Part shown: piece by piece, positions 35,213-45,415 of the stretch
Numbering within the stretch: position 1 is the stretch's first letter
Layout: each line of letters starts with the position of its first letter
Assembly: GCF_021864535.1 (NCBI RefSeq)
Contig: NZ_JAKJIC010000019.1
Coordinates: 1-64,000 of the forward strand
Direction: 5' to 3'
DNA length: 64,000 nucleotides
Origin: Oryzibacter oryziterrae
Lineage (GTDB): Bacteria > Pseudomonadota > Alphaproteobacteria > Rhizobiales > Pleomorphomonadaceae
The notes under the pieces: generated by a model
Seen by the model: the letters and a program-made list of their open reading frames with translations, nothing else
Databases searched by the model: none
Told to the model about the DNA's origin: nothing
Position numbers and translations under genes: made by a program

Positions 35213-35688
35213 GTTTTTCTACCCGACTTTCTGAAACTGACAAGACGTCGCTTTCCATAACAGGCAGCGCCATCTGCGACCGACTTCCACCACACCGAAC
35301 GCAACTATAAAACAACACAATGAGCCATATATATTACAAAAAAGAGATCATTCAAACCCCAAATGTCAAAGGACCTGTTCTTTATCCCGATTGAACTCGT
35401 TTCTTAGTTGCACATCTACCTCTATGAATCGACTGCCATTTCGCAGCGCCTTGCGCATCCTGCATACAAATCATACAAAATATCGCGGTTATAGGCACAA
35501 ATACGAATGGCTGAAACATTGCTGCAATTTTCACCGCAGATAGCGTGCCGTCCTCCACTACCACCCCACACGCGGATTTCGAGCTCGTGCGTCACAGCCT
35601 CGCCTTTTGACTAGCTGGCGCTTGAATCCAAATCCAATATAACCACCACGCATATCTAGACTCTCAGCAACGCAGGACTTGTACGGCC
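35213..35688. other. A+T-rich intergenic region upstream of mutA
   Basis: About 475 bp, clearly richer in A+T than the genes around it, with no convincing open frame. I looked for a cobalamin riboswitch and recognised none. It must contain the divergent promoters of the LuxR-type gene and mutA. Confidence 0.5.
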
Positions 35689-37515
35689 ATGAACATCGAT
35701 CTTCGAGGCCTTCCGGACTTTGAAACCGGGGATCACAGTGCATGGCTCGCGGTTGCCCAAAAGGCACTTGGCGAGGGCAGCCTTGATCGATTGTCGCGCA
35801 AAACCATAGACGGCATTGCGTTTCCGACCCTCGCTCAGCCTTCGCCGAACAAGCACCCGCTAAGTCTTCGTCCTGTTGCTACGCCTTGGACAATTGCCCA
35901 GTCCGTAACGCTCGGCGATACCGCCGCAGCTAACCGGATCATCCTAGACCACCTTGCGCATGGTGTCGGAGCAATTGAACTCAGGTTGCCCGATTACGGT
36001 TGCGACGCCAATACTGGCAACCGGTTGCTGGCAAACCTCAAACACGCCTTCGAAGGTGTGTACACAGATCTTATACACACACATCTGACACTGTTTCCAG
36101 CCACCCACGATTTATTTTTGGGAATTACACCCTTATTAAGCGCATTGCGAGCATTTTCACCGAATGCAACTTTTCATTTCGGTATTGATCCAATCACCTT
36201 CAATCTGGCGCAAGGCCGGCCTGTTTCGGAAATGCAAGTTTCCGCAAGCACTTTTGCAAATTTGATCGGCGACCTTGACGAATTGGGCGCAGCGTCGACC
36301 GCTTTCAGCTCCCGTGGCCAATATTGGCATGCGGCCGGCGCGACCGAGGTTCAGCAGATTGCACTGGCGATCAGCACCGCCGTGGCCATCCTCGACATGG
36401 CGCCGGACGCTGATTCGCGTCGGGCGGCCGCATCGAGACTTGAGTTTCGACTGGTCGCAGACCCAAATCAGTTTGCTACCATCGCGAAATTCCGCGCATT
36501 CCGGCAACTCTGGGCCCTTGTGCTTGAAAGCTGGTCGTTGCCGCAGAGCCCCGCGTTTGTGCATGCCGAACCCGCCTGGCGTTCGATGACCCGCCGCGAC
36601 CCTTGGGTCAACATTCTCCGCTCTACCATTTCGACCGCTGCCGCTGCACTGGGCGGCGCCAACACGATCACCACGGTCCCCCATACCGCCCTGCTCGGCA
36701 CGGCCGATGATGATGCACGCCGCCTGTCGCGCAACATCCAGTCGGTCCTGCTCGAGGAGTCCAACCTGCATGTGGTCGGCGACGCCGCGGCAGGCTCAGG
36801 TGGCCTCGAAACGCTGACCGACCGCTTCGCCGAAGCGGCCTGGGCCGAAGTCCAGCTGATCGAGCGCGAGGGTGGCCTCATCCGCAGCCTGGCCGACGGC
36901 CGCATTCAGGCCCGCATTGCCGAGGCGGACGCCAAGGAGCGCAAGCTCATCGCCGCGCGCCGCCTGCCGATCACCGGCACCAGCACCTGGCCGCTGCTCG
37001 ATGAAGCCGTGCCGGCGCTGTCGGGTGAACCGGACCTCGCCGCGCCCGGGCCGAACCTCACCCGTCTTGCCGAGCCGTGGGAAGCGCTGCGCGATCGTTC
37101 GGACGCCGCGCTCGCGTCAACCGGCAGCCGGCCCACCGTGTTCCTCGCCAACCTCGGACCGGTCGCCGCCTTCATCGCCCGCAACAACTGGACCAAGAAC
37201 CTCTTGGAAGCCGGCGGCATTGAAGTGCGCCAACCCGATGGTGTCGTCGCGTCGGCCGAGGCCGCCGTCGCCGCCTTCCGCGCCTCCGGGGCTTCGGTCG
37301 TCTGCCTCTGTTCGAGCGACGCCATCTATGCCGATCTTGCCACCGCCGTCGCCACCGCCCTCAAGGCGGCCGGGGTGCGCCATGTGGCGATTGCCGGCAA
37401 GGGCGGCGAGCTCGAGGCTGCCTTGCGAGAAGCCGGCGCCGATCGCTTCATCCACGACGGTCTTGATATGGTCGCCCTGCTCGGCGACCTGCAAGCCGTC
37501 ATCACCGCGCGCTGA
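35689..37515 (+). CDS. mutA: Methylmalonyl-CoA mutase small subunit
   Basis: This 608-residue protein is the non-catalytic partner of the cobalamin-dependent mutase that interconverts methylmalonyl-CoA and succinyl-CoA. Recognisable parts are [33 protein letters not shown] with [20 protein letters not shown], and [12 protein letters not shown]. The degenerate B12-like C-terminus lacks the DxHxxG motif. It precedes the large subunit by 14 bp. The part around 36061-36180 has only about 40% G+C, against about 72% at 36841-36900, both counted by hand. Upstream signals for the ATG are weak. Confidence 0.92.
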   Translation: MNIDLRGLPDFETGDHSAWLAVAQKALGEGSLDRLSRKTIDGIAFPTLAQPSPNKHPLSLRPVATPWTIAQSVTLGDTAAANRIILDHLAHGVGAIELRLPDYGCDANTGNRLLANLKHAFEGVYTDLIHTHLTLFPATHDLFLGITPLLSALRAFSPNATFHFGIDPITFNLAQGRPVSEMQVSASTFANLIGDLDELGAASTAFSSRGQYWHAAGATEVQQIALAISTAVAILDMAPDADSRRAAASRLEFRLVADPNQFATIAKFRAFRQLWALVLESWSLPQSPAFVHAEPAWRSMTRRDPWVNILRSTISTAAAALGGANTITTVPHTALLGTADDDARRLSRNIQSVLLEESNLHVVGDAAAGSGGLETLTDRFAEAAWAEVQLIEREGGLIRSLADGRIQARIAEADAKERKLIAARRLPITGTSTWPLLDEAVPALSGEPDLAAPGPNLTRLAEPWEALRDRSDAALASTGSRPTVFLANLGPVAAFIARNNWTKNLLEAGGIEVRQPDGVVASAEAAVAAFRASGASVVCLCSSDAIYADLATAVATALKAAGVRHVAIAGKGGELEAALREAGADRFIHDGLDMVALLGDLQAVITAR

Positions 37516-37529
37516 AGGAGACTGATCCG

Positions 37530-39674
37530 ATGGTTACCCGCCCCTCCTTCGCCGACATCGCCTATCGCCGCGTCGACCTTCCCACCGACGCCGGCGCCGC
37601 CTCCGCCTGGACCACGCCGGAAGGCATCGACGTCCAGCCGGTCTACACCGCCGCCGACACCGCCGGACTGCGCCACACCGAGACCTGGCCGGGCTTGGCG
37701 CCCTTCGTGCGCGGCCCCTATCCCACCATGTATGTGCAGCAGCCCTGGACGATCCGGCAATATGCCGGCTTCTCCACGGCGGAAGACTCCAACGCCTTCT
37801 ATCGCCGCAATCTCGAACAAGGCCAGAAGGGCCTGTCGGTCGCCTTCGATCTGGCCACCCACCGCGGCTATGACTCCGACCATCCGCGTGTCGCCGGCGA
37901 CGTCGGCATGGCGGGTGTCGCCATCGACTCCATCTACGACATGCGCACGCTGTTTTCCGGCATCCCGCTGGATCAGATGAGCGTTTCCATGACGATGAAC
38001 GGCGCGGTGCTGCCGATCCTGTCGCTGTTCGTGGTTGCCGCCGAAGAACAGGGCGTGCCGCAGGACAAGCTCTCCGGGACCATCCAGAACGACATCCTCA
38101 AGGAGTTCATGGTCCGCAACACCTATATCTACCCGCCGGCGCCGTCGATGCGGATCATCTCCGACATCTTCTCGCACACCTCGGCACATATGCCGAAGTT
38201 CAACTCCATCTCGATTTCCGGCTATCACATGCAGGAAGCCGGGGCGACGGCCGATCTCGAACTCGCCTATACCATCGCCGACGGCATCGAATATGTGCGC
38301 GCCGGCATCAAGGCCGGCATGCCGGTCGATCGCTTCGCGCCGCGCCTCTCCTTCTTCTGGGCGATCGGCATGAACTATTTCATGGAGATCGCCAAGCTGC
38401 GCGCCGCGCGCCTGCTCTGGGCGATCCTGATGAAGCGCGAGTTCGATCCCAAGGACAGCCGCTCGCTGTCGCTGCGCACCCACAGCCAGACCTCCGGCTG
38501 GTCGCTCACCGCGCAGGACCCGTTCAACAACGTGGTCCGCACCATGATCGAGGCCATGGCGGCGACGCAGGGCCACACCCAGTCGCTGCACACCAACGCG
38601 CTCGACGAGGCGCTGGCACTGCCCACCGACTTCTCCGCCCGCATCGCCCGCAACACCCAGATCGTGCTGCAGGAGGAAAGCGCCACCACCAAGATCATCG
38701 ATCCCTGGGGCGGCTCCTTCTATGTGGAGAAGCTCACCTATGATCTCGCCAGCCGCGCGCTCGAGCATATCAAGGAGGTCGAGGCGCTCGGCGGCATGGC
38801 CAAGGCCATCGAGGCGGGCATCCCCAAGCTGCGCATCGAGGAAGCCGCCGCCCGCACGCAGGCCCGCATCGACAGCGGTGCCCAGGCCGTGATCGGCGTC
38901 AACAAGTATCGCGTCGAGGGCGAGAAGCCGATCGACGTGCGGCAGGTGGACAATTCCGCCGTGCGTGCCGCCCAGATCGCCAAGCTCACCGCGCTGCGCG
39001 CCGAGCGCGATCCCAAGGCGGTCGAGGCCGCACTTGACGCGCTGACCCGCGCCGCCTCGGAAGGCTCGGGCAATCTCCTCGCCCTCTCCATCGACGCCGC
39101 CCGCGCAAAGGCCACCGTCGGCGAAATCTCGCTCGCCATGGAAAAGGTCTTCGGCCGGCACAAGGCGGAAATCCGTGCTATCTCCGGGGTCTACAAGCGC
39201 GAGGTTGCCGCCATGTCCGATGCCCTCAACACCATCGCCACCAAGGTCGCCGCCTTCGAGGAAGCCGACGGCCGCCGGCCGCGCATTCTCGTCGCCAAGA
39301 TGGGCCAGGACGGTCACGACCGCGGCCAGAAGGTGATCGCCTCGGCCTTCGCCGATCTCGGCTTCGACGTGGACATCGGGCCGCTGTTCGCCACGCCGGA
39401 GGAAGCCGCCCGCCAGGCCGTCGAGAATGACGTGCACGTGGTCGGCGTCTCCTCGCTCGCCGCCGGTCACCTGACGCTGGTGCCGGCGCTGAAGGCGGCG
39501 CTGGCCGCCGAGGGCCGCCCCGACATCATGATCGTGGTGGGCGGCGTGGTGCCGCCGCAGGACTATGACGCGCTGACCGCCGCCGGCGCCGCCGCCATCT
39601 TCCCGCCCGGCACCGTCATCGCGGAGGCCGCCAGCGCCCTGCTGGACAAGCTGTCGGCCCAGCTCGGGCACTGA
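37530..39674 (+). CDS. mutB: Methylmalonyl-CoA mutase large (catalytic) subunit
   Basis: The 714-residue catalytic subunit has the CoA-binding TIM barrel with [35 protein letters not shown] and [18 protein letters not shown]. The cobalamin domain at the C-terminus has [22 protein letters not shown], with His596 as the lower axial ligand, then [16 protein letters not shown]. It works in propionyl-CoA assimilation or the ethylmalonyl-CoA pathway. The chaperone MeaB is encoded 21 kb away at 60527-61519. A hairpin terminator follows. Confidence 0.97.
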   Translation: MVTRPSFADIAYRRVDLPTDAGAASAWTTPEGIDVQPVYTAADTAGLRHTETWPGLAPFVRGPYPTMYVQQPWTIRQYAGFSTAEDSNAFYRRNLEQGQKGLSVAFDLATHRGYDSDHPRVAGDVGMAGVAIDSIYDMRTLFSGIPLDQMSVSMTMNGAVLPILSLFVVAAEEQGVPQDKLSGTIQNDILKEFMVRNTYIYPPAPSMRIISDIFSHTSAHMPKFNSISISGYHMQEAGATADLELAYTIADGIEYVRAGIKAGMPVDRFAPRLSFFWAIGMNYFMEIAKLRAARLLWAILMKREFDPKDSRSLSLRTHSQTSGWSLTAQDPFNNVVRTMIEAMAATQGHTQSLHTNALDEALALPTDFSARIARNTQIVLQEESATTKIIDPWGGSFYVEKLTYDLASRALEHIKEVEALGGMAKAIEAGIPKLRIEEAAARTQARIDSGAQAVIGVNKYRVEGEKPIDVRQVDNSAVRAAQIAKLTALRAERDPKAVEAALDALTRAASEGSGNLLALSIDAARAKATVGEISLAMEKVFGRHKAEIRAISGVYKREVAAMSDALNTIATKVAAFEEADGRRPRILVAKMGQDGHDRGQKVIASAFADLGFDVDIGPLFATPEEAARQAVENDVHVVGVSSLAAGHLTLVPALKAALAAEGRPDIMIVVGGVVPPQDYDALTAAGAAAIFPPGTVIAEAASALLDKLSAQLGH

Positions 39675-39700
39675 CAGCGGACGTTTGGGCCTGAAAGGCA

Positions 39701-39737
39701 AAACCGGCGGCTCCCTTCCAGGAACCGCCGGTTTGTT
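39701..39737 (+). terminator. Rho-independent terminator of mutAB
   Basis: AAACCGGCGG at 39701-39710 pairs with CCGCCGGTTT at 39725-39734, followed by GTT. The stem is ten base pairs with a 14-base loop. It also lies just after the stop of the convergent secreted-protein gene. Confidence 0.75.
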
Positions 39738-39757
39738 GTCTTCAGGCTGGCAGTCCG

Positions 39758-40891
39758 TCAGTCGAGTTCGACAGCGATGCCACCAAAGCCCGGACTGCCG
39801 GTCCGCAACTTGTCCCAGCCGGGGAAGGTCTCCGGCTTGGGCGCGGCCTTGCTGTTCATCAGATCGGCGCTCTTGAAGGCCAGCACGCGGCCGACCCCGG
39901 ACAGCTGGAACGGCTCCGACGCGCCGCAGTCGGTGCCCTTGACACCATATCCCTCGTCATTGACCCAGAGCTGCGGCGTCGCGCCGGTCTTGCTGGCGGT
40001 AAACAGACCGCCCGGGCAAGCGAAGGGCTTGCCGAAAGCGCCGCCATAGGTGCCGGTGGTGAAGCTGCCGCCAGCCCCCGGAACGGCACGGACCAGGGTC
40101 TTGGCCGGCTTGTTGCCGCCGTTGTTGGAAACCCAGATGGCGCCGCCGAAGCTTGCCACGCCTTCCGGCGCATTGAACAGCCCGTCGACCGGGTTGCAGC
40201 CGTCGATGTTGTTGGAGAGGCAATAGCTGGGGTTCGGATTGAGCGGATTCTTGTAGTCGAAGGTGCCGGCCACATTCAGCGTGGCATCGTCGAACTTCAG
40301 CAGAATGCCGCCGGAATACTGGCCGACGACCCAGAAGCCGCCGTCGGACGCCACAGTGAGACCAGCCGGCTGATCGGGCGAGTTCACCACCACCCGGTCG
40401 ACCTTGTAGCTGGCTGCCGTCACCTCGGCCGCGGGAATGCGGTAGAGCGAGTTGGCGGCATAGCCGCTCAGCCACATGTTCTTGTGCTTGTCGAAGGCGA
40501 TCCCCACGAGGCCGCTTCCGGCGAAATAAGCGTGACCGTCACTGGCGAGACCTGCAATCGTCTTCACATAGGCGCGGTTGGACGTCTTGTAGACCAGCAC
40601 CTTGTCGGCGCCACCGAAGCCGCTGTTGCAAGCCACATAGAGCTTGCCGGAAGAGACGGCGACGCTGTTGGGATTGCAGTTCTTGCTCGCCAGATTGATG
40701 ACGGTGCTGGTCATCTTCACAGGGTTGACGGTCTGGTCGATGTAATAGCGATAGATCTTCTTGCCGACATAGTCGGGCACCCAAAGCGTCTGGTGGTGCA
40801 CGCCGGAAGGGACTCCCGCCAGCGCCTGTCCCGCCAAGAGGGCACCGGCAAGCGCGCCTGCCGCCGACAGCAACATCCTGAAACCACGCAT
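39758..40891 (-). CDS. Secreted beta-propeller-like hypothetical protein
   Basis: I start at the ATG at 40891 (MRGFRMLLSAAGALAGALLA) because TCAGGA precedes it. A signal peptide ends near GQALA|G at residue 25. The mature protein of about 350 residues repeats short blocks ending in hydrophobic strands (QTLWVPDYVGKKIYRY, DKHKNMWLSGYAANSLYRIP, VASDGGFWVVGQYSGG, FGGAIWVSNNGGN). This is like NHL/SMP-30 propellers. Several Cys pairs are present (CNPNSVAV, CNSGFGG, CLSNNIDGCNP). The substrate is unknown. Confidence 0.75.
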   Translation of the reverse strand: MRGFRMLLSAAGALAGALLAGQALAGVPSGVHHQTLWVPDYVGKKIYRYYIDQTVNPVKMTSTVINLASKNCNPNSVAVSSGKLYVACNSGFGGADKVLVYKTSNRAYVKTIAGLASDGHAYFAGSGLVGIAFDKHKNMWLSGYAANSLYRIPAAEVTAASYKVDRVVVNSPDQPAGLTVASDGGFWVVGQYSGGILLKFDDATLNVAGTFDYKNPLNPNPSYCLSNNIDGCNPVDGLFNAPEGVASFGGAIWVSNNGGNKPAKTLVRAVPGAGGSFTTGTYGGAFGKPFACPGGLFTASKTGATPQLWVNDEGYGVKGTDCGASEPFQLSGVGRVLAFKSADLMNSKAAPKPETFPGWDKLRTGSPGFGGIAVELD

Positions 40892-41035
40892 TCCTGATAC
40901 TCCATGATCAATAGCCGGCCCGGAGCGCTTTCCGGTCAGGTGCAATCACCTGATCGACAAGAAATCGCTCCGTAGTCATCAGGCCGGGCGTCCGCCGACG
41001 CGCCTTGCCCGAAACAAGGGTGGCGTCGGTTGCGC

Positions 41036-41554
41036 TTACTTGCAGGTGGGACCGGTGGTGATCTGAACACCAACGAGATTGAGGTTGGTCGTGATGGCCT
41101 TGGCTTCGACGTAATAGAAGCCCTTGGCTTCGTCGATCAGCGGCTTGCTGATCGCCGTGGTCGTCACCTTGCGCATGTTGGTGGTGACGCCCGACTGGCT
41201 GGTGAGGGTCGCCAGAACGGACGGCGCGGTCTCCGCCGAGGTGCTGACGATCGCCTTGCGCTTCAGCGTGACCTTCAAGCTGTCGTTGGCGTTGAGATCC
41301 TCATAATACATGCTGACGGAACAGATCTTCTCGCCGTCCACGGGGAAATCCACGTTGGCATAGAAGGTCTGCTCATCAGTCGGCACCAGCATGCCATTCT
41401 CGACATTTTCCACCGTCGAGCTGGTGCAGGGGCAATGGCGCACGAAGCTCGGGCCGGACAGCGAGATGATCTTGGTGGCAGCGCTCGCCGGCATCGATGC
41501 GCCAGCTGCAAGTGCAAGGGCGAAAGTCCCCAGAAGGGCGGAATACTTCAACAT
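41036..41554 (-). CDS. Secreted hypothetical protein
   Basis: The ATG at 41554 follows GAGG and begins a signal peptide, MLKYSALLGTFALALAAGAS, ending near PASA|A. The mature region of about 145 residues starts with FVRHCPCTSSTVENVENG, a CPC motif. It contains a further Cys in GEKICSVSMYYEDL and a C-terminal one in TTGPTCK. The strands suggest a disulfide-bonded beta-sandwich. No family is recognised. Confidence 0.65.
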   Translation of the reverse strand: MLKYSALLGTFALALAAGASMPASAATKIISLSGPSFVRHCPCTSSTVENVENGMLVPTDEQTFYANVDFPVDGEKICSVSMYYEDLNANDSLKVTLKRKAIVSTSAETAPSVLATLTSQSGVTTNMRKVTTTAISKPLIDEAKGFYYVEAKAITTNLNLVGVQITTGPTCK

Positions 41555-41840
41555 TTGAAAACCTCATTGTAAAATCAAAGACCTGCTCATCGGCAGGGCT
41601 ATACGTCTTGCAGAAATGCAACTTCTGGCGCAGCGAAACAATGCAACATGAAATCGATAATCAAACCGCCGCCGATCTTGTCTCACGCAAGACTGGGGGA
41701 TATTGTCAGCATTATTCCTGATCCGCAAGGGGACACGGTCGATCTCCCCTCATGCCTGGAAGTCATTTTGTCGGGGTTGCCCAAGTCGGCTCAACCAGAC
41801 CGTAGATAGATTATTGCTACTCATTTTCGGAGCCACGTTC

Positions 41841-43499
41841 ATGACCGCCAGTTTCCGCACTGCCCTTGCGGCCTTGCTTCTTTCGTCCGCCCCCGTTCTC
41901 GCCAATGATCAGGCGATCGTCGTCTTCGATGCGTCGGGCTCCATGTGGGGGCAGATCGGCGGCAAGGCGAAGATCGAGATCGCCCGCGACACGCTGAAGT
42001 CCGTACTCTCCGGACTGCCCGCCGATCTCGACCTCGGTCTGATGGTCTACGGTCACCGTGAAAAAGGCAGCTGCCAGGATATCCAGCTGATGGTACCGCC
42101 CGGTACTGGCAATGCGGACGCCATCAACAAGGCCGTCGCCGGCATCCGCCCCAAGGGCATGACGCCGATCACCGCCTCGGTCCGCCAGGCTGCCGAAGCG
42201 CTGAAGTATTCCGAGCAGAAGGCCACCGTCATCCTGGTCACCGACGGCCTCGAGACCTGTGACGCCGACCCTTGCGCCTTGGCCGACGAGCTTGAAAAGT
42301 CCGGCGTCGACTTCACCGCCCATGTGGTCGGCTTCGGCCTGACCAAGGACGAGGGCAAGAAGATTGCCTGCCTCGCCGACCGCACCGGTGGCAAGTATTT
42401 CTCCGCCGACGATGCCAGGACGCTTGGCGAAGCGCTCAAGGAAACCGTGAAGGCCGCCGCCGAGCCGGCGCCCGCACCAGCGCCGGCGCCGCAGGAAGTG
42501 GCGGTCGACCACCTGTTCGAAGGCACCGCCACGCTCGCCGAAGGCGGCCAGCCCTTCACTGCCGACGATCTCTTTTGGGAGATCCGCAAGCCCGATCAGG
42601 CCGACGGATCTGTCGGCGCGACGGTCGAGTCCACCTACGGTGGCGTCTTCAAGCCCGAGGTCAAGGAGCCCGGCGATTATGTGGTCAGCGCCCGCCTCGG
42701 CAAGGTGAAGATCGATATCCCCGTCACGCTCAAGGCGGGCGAGGATCTCAAGCAGGACTTCGTGCTCAACGCCGGCATCGTCAAGATGGACGCCACCCGC
42801 ACCGAGGGCGGCAAGAGCGAGCCCGACGCCTCGATCACGCTGACCACCGGCCTCGGCGACGAAACCAGCTATGGCCCGTCGAAGTTCTTCGTGCCGGCCG
42901 GCAGCGTCACCTTTGCGGTGAAGATCGGCGACGCCACCGTCTCCAGTCACTTCGACATCAAGGCCGGCGAGACGGTGGAGAAGACCGTCGTGGTCGGTGC
43001 AGGCGTCGTCGTTGCCAAGGCGCTCTACGCGCCCGGCGGTCCCGCCGTCGAGGGCGGCGAGATCTTCTTCGAGGTTGACGAGCCCAAGGCCAACATCGAC
43101 GGCACGCGCAACTCCGTTTCCAACGGCTACGGCGACGGCGAGAAGTTCGACCTTGGCGCCGGTGATTATGTGCTGTTCGCCCGTCTCGGCGCCGCCACCG
43201 CCGAGGTACCCGTCTCCGTGAAGGCCGGCGAGCGCACCGAGGCCACGGTGATCCTGAATGCGGGCGTCGTTGGCATCAAGGCCGACGGTCTCTACCGCAC
43301 CGACATCGTCGGTGCCGCCAAGTCGATCGACGGCAAGCAGAAGGAGTTCAACACCTCCTATGACGCCGACTACAACTTCACCCTGCCGGCCGGCGACTAT
43401 GTCCTGCGCGCCTGGCTCTCCTCCGACAGCGAGGAGCGCAAGGAGTTCCCCTTCACGGTGAAGGCCGGCGAACGCACCGAGGTGACAGCCACCAAGTGA
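41841..43499 (+). CDS. Secreted von Willebrand factor A domain protein with repeated beta-modules
   Basis: From the ATG at 41841 the 552-residue protein has a signal peptide (MTASFRTALAALLLSSAPVLA). The VWA domain follows, with metal-ion site DASGSMWGQIG, a Thr in GMTPITASVRQAAEAL and Asp in ILVTDGLETCDADPC. After a Pro/Ala linker (about 212-222) come repeated modules of about 90-100 residues. Each ends in a similar phrase: TLKAGEDLKQDFVLNAGIV, DIKAGETVEKTVVVGAGVV, SVKAGERTEATVILNAGVV, and a final TVKAGERTEVTATK. It is exported to the periplasm or surface; ligand unknown. Confidence 0.88.
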   Translation: MTASFRTALAALLLSSAPVLANDQAIVVFDASGSMWGQIGGKAKIEIARDTLKSVLSGLPADLDLGLMVYGHREKGSCQDIQLMVPPGTGNADAINKAVAGIRPKGMTPITASVRQAAEALKYSEQKATVILVTDGLETCDADPCALADELEKSGVDFTAHVVGFGLTKDEGKKIACLADRTGGKYFSADDARTLGEALKETVKAAAEPAPAPAPAPQEVAVDHLFEGTATLAEGGQPFTADDLFWEIRKPDQADGSVGATVESTYGGVFKPEVKEPGDYVVSARLGKVKIDIPVTLKAGEDLKQDFVLNAGIVKMDATRTEGGKSEPDASITLTTGLGDETSYGPSKFFVPAGSVTFAVKIGDATVSSHFDIKAGETVEKTVVVGAGVVVAKALYAPGGPAVEGGEIFFEVDEPKANIDGTRNSVSNGYGDGEKFDLGAGDYVLFARLGAATAEVPVSVKAGERTEATVILNAGVVGIKADGLYRTDIVGAAKSIDGKQKEFNTSYDADYNFTLPAGDYVLRAWLSSDSEERKEFPFTVKAGERTEVTATK

Positions 43500-43613
43500 G
43501 GGTGGCCTCCCCCGCCCTTCCGCGCTAACCTCGTCACCCAAGCGCCCGCCGCGAGTCGTCTCAGCGTCTCGCGGCGATTGTATTTTGATACGAGAGTGCC
43601 GTCCGGAGTTCCC

Positions 43614-44999
43614 ATGTCCCTTTCCGCCGTTCTCACCCGCATCGACGCCGATCTGCAGTCGAGCCTCGATCGCCTGTTCGATCTGTTGCGCATTCCCTCG
43701 ATTTCCGCCGATCCGGCCTACAAGGCCGATTGCGCCCGCGCCGCCGACTGGCTGGCCGCCGAGCTCACCGGCATCGGTTTCGACACCACCGTCCGGCCGA
43801 CGCCGGGCCATCCCATGGTGGTCGGCCATTACACCAAGGCCGGTCCGGACAAGCCGCATGTGCTGTTCTACGGCCATTATGACGTGCAGCCGGTCGACCC
43901 GCTGGAACTGTGGGACACCCCGCCCTTCGAGCCGTCCATCGCCACCATGCCGAACGGAACCAAGCGGATTCTCGCCCGTGGCGCCGAGGACGACAAGGGC
44001 CAGATGATGACCTTCGTCGAGGCCTGCCGCGCCTATGTCGCCGTCACCGGCGCCCTGCCGCTCAACGTGACCATCCTGGCCGAAGGCGAAGAAGAGTCCG
44101 GTTCGCCCTCGCTGGTGCCCTTCCTCGAGGCCAACAAGGCGGAGCTGTCCAAGCAGGTCGCCATGATCTGCGACACCGACATGTGGAACCGCGACACGCC
44201 GGCCATCGCCTGCATGCTGCGCGGTCTTGTCGGTGAGGAGTTCACCATCTCCTGCGCCGATCGCGACCTGCATTCGGGCATGTTCGGCGGTGCCGCCCTC
44301 AACCCGATCCATGTGCTGACGAAGATCCTCGCCGGCCTGCATGACGAGACCGGCAAGGTCACCCTGCCCGGCTTCTATGACGGCGTCATCGACATTCCCG
44401 CCGATCTGCGCGCCAACTGGGACAATCTCGGCTTTGACGGCGCCGCCTTCCTGAAGGACGTCGGCCTCACCGCCCCGGCGGGCGAGGTGGATCGCACCGT
44501 GCTCGAAAAGATCTGGGCGCGCCCCACCTGCGAGGTCAACGGCATCGTCGGCGGTTATGCCGGCGACGGCTTCAAGACCGTGCTGCCGGCGAAAGCCACC
44601 GCAAAGGTGTCCTTCCGCCTCGTCGGCAAGCAGGACCCGGTGAAGCTGCGCGCCGCCCTGCGCAAATATGTCAAGGACTCTCTGCCGCCGTCGGCCTCCG
44701 TCACCTTCCACGAGCATGGCGGCAGCCCGGCCGTGCAGCTTCCCTTCGACAGCCGCGAACTCGCCGCCGCCCGCGCCGCGCTCACGGAAGAATGGGGCAA
44801 GCCCGCTGCCATCACCGGCTCGGGCGGCTCGATCCCGATCGCCGGCTATTTCCGCCACATCCTCGGCATGGACGCCTTGATGATCGGCTTCGGCCTGCCC
44901 GACGACCGCATCCACAGCCCCAACGAAAAGTATGAGCTTCAGTCCTTCCACAAGGGCATGCGCTCCTGGGCTCGCATCCTCACCGCGCTGGCGGGCTGA
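43614..44999 (+). CDS. M20 family metallopeptidase (dipeptidase)
   Basis: A cytoplasmic zinc peptidase of 461 residues. M20 signatures are FYGHYDVQPVDPLELWDTPP, RGAEDDKGQMMTFVEAC (bridging Asp), EGEEESGSPSLVPFL (catalytic Glu pair), ICDTDMW, DLHSGMFGGAALNP and a C-terminal His (IHSPNEKYEL). It probably hydrolyses dipeptides or acylated amino acids. The ATG at 43614 has CGGAG upstream. It stands alone and is followed by a strong terminator. Confidence 0.92.
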   Translation: MSLSAVLTRIDADLQSSLDRLFDLLRIPSISADPAYKADCARAADWLAAELTGIGFDTTVRPTPGHPMVVGHYTKAGPDKPHVLFYGHYDVQPVDPLELWDTPPFEPSIATMPNGTKRILARGAEDDKGQMMTFVEACRAYVAVTGALPLNVTILAEGEEESGSPSLVPFLEANKAELSKQVAMICDTDMWNRDTPAIACMLRGLVGEEFTISCADRDLHSGMFGGAALNPIHVLTKILAGLHDETGKVTLPGFYDGVIDIPADLRANWDNLGFDGAAFLKDVGLTAPAGEVDRTVLEKIWARPTCEVNGIVGGYAGDGFKTVLPAKATAKVSFRLVGKQDPVKLRAALRKYVKDSLPPSASVTFHEHGGSPAVQLPFDSRELAAARAALTEEWGKPAAITGSGGSIPIAGYFRHILGMDALMIGFGLPDDRIHSPNEKYELQSFHKGMRSWARILTALAG

Positions 45000-45415
45000 G
45001 GTCGACACGGGCCGTCGCGTGGCACCACGCAGCGCGACGGCCCTTTCCCGTGTCCACCTGACCGGCGCCGCCCGCGCCTTTTGGTCCTGCGGTCGGGCGT
45101 TCACCGCACCGTTCGTCCCCACGCGAGGCGTCAAAATTTACCCTTATCGGACGCCGCGGCCCCACCTCCGGGCGGGGCCCGATCTCACTCCAGGCGTGCC
45201 TCCATCCGCCCAGGCACCCATATTTCCGTCTGATTTCAACAGCTTGGACAGTCAACTCCCCAAGCTTCGCGGGAAGCCCGTCGCAACTTCCGCCAAGCCT
45301 TCACGGCTACTCCCACCAAAGTTTGTCCCACCAAACGGCGTGATCACCGCTATCTGCAAGGCATCGATTTCCTGACTCACGATCCCTCGGGTCCGTGCAG
45401 CCTTCCGGGTGTTTC
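45000..45415. other. Intergenic region before the collagen-like cluster
   Basis: About 415 bp. The first 55 bp hold the M20 peptidase terminator. The remainder has no gene I can support; open frames on either strand lack ribosome binding sites. It should contain the promoter of the first collagen-like gene, but no boxes are assigned. Confidence 0.5.
45009..45046 (+). terminator. Rho-independent terminator of the M20 peptidase gene
   Basis: GGGCCGTCGCG at 45009-45019 pairs with CGCGACGGCCC at 45033-45043, followed by TTT. An outer pair GACACGGG (45004-45011) and CCCGTGTC (45047-45054) could extend or compete with it. Confidence 0.8.

Noticed and set aside
35213-35688. Cobalamin riboswitch upstream of methylmalonyl-CoA mutase
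   Set aside because: No B12-box-like sequence or multi-helix arrangement could be recognised in the A+T-rich region.
41817-45134. Long minus-strand open frame opposite the VWA and M20 peptidase genes
   Set aside because: Same reason: the forward genes have clear domains and ribosome binding sites, and the antisense product has shadow composition.
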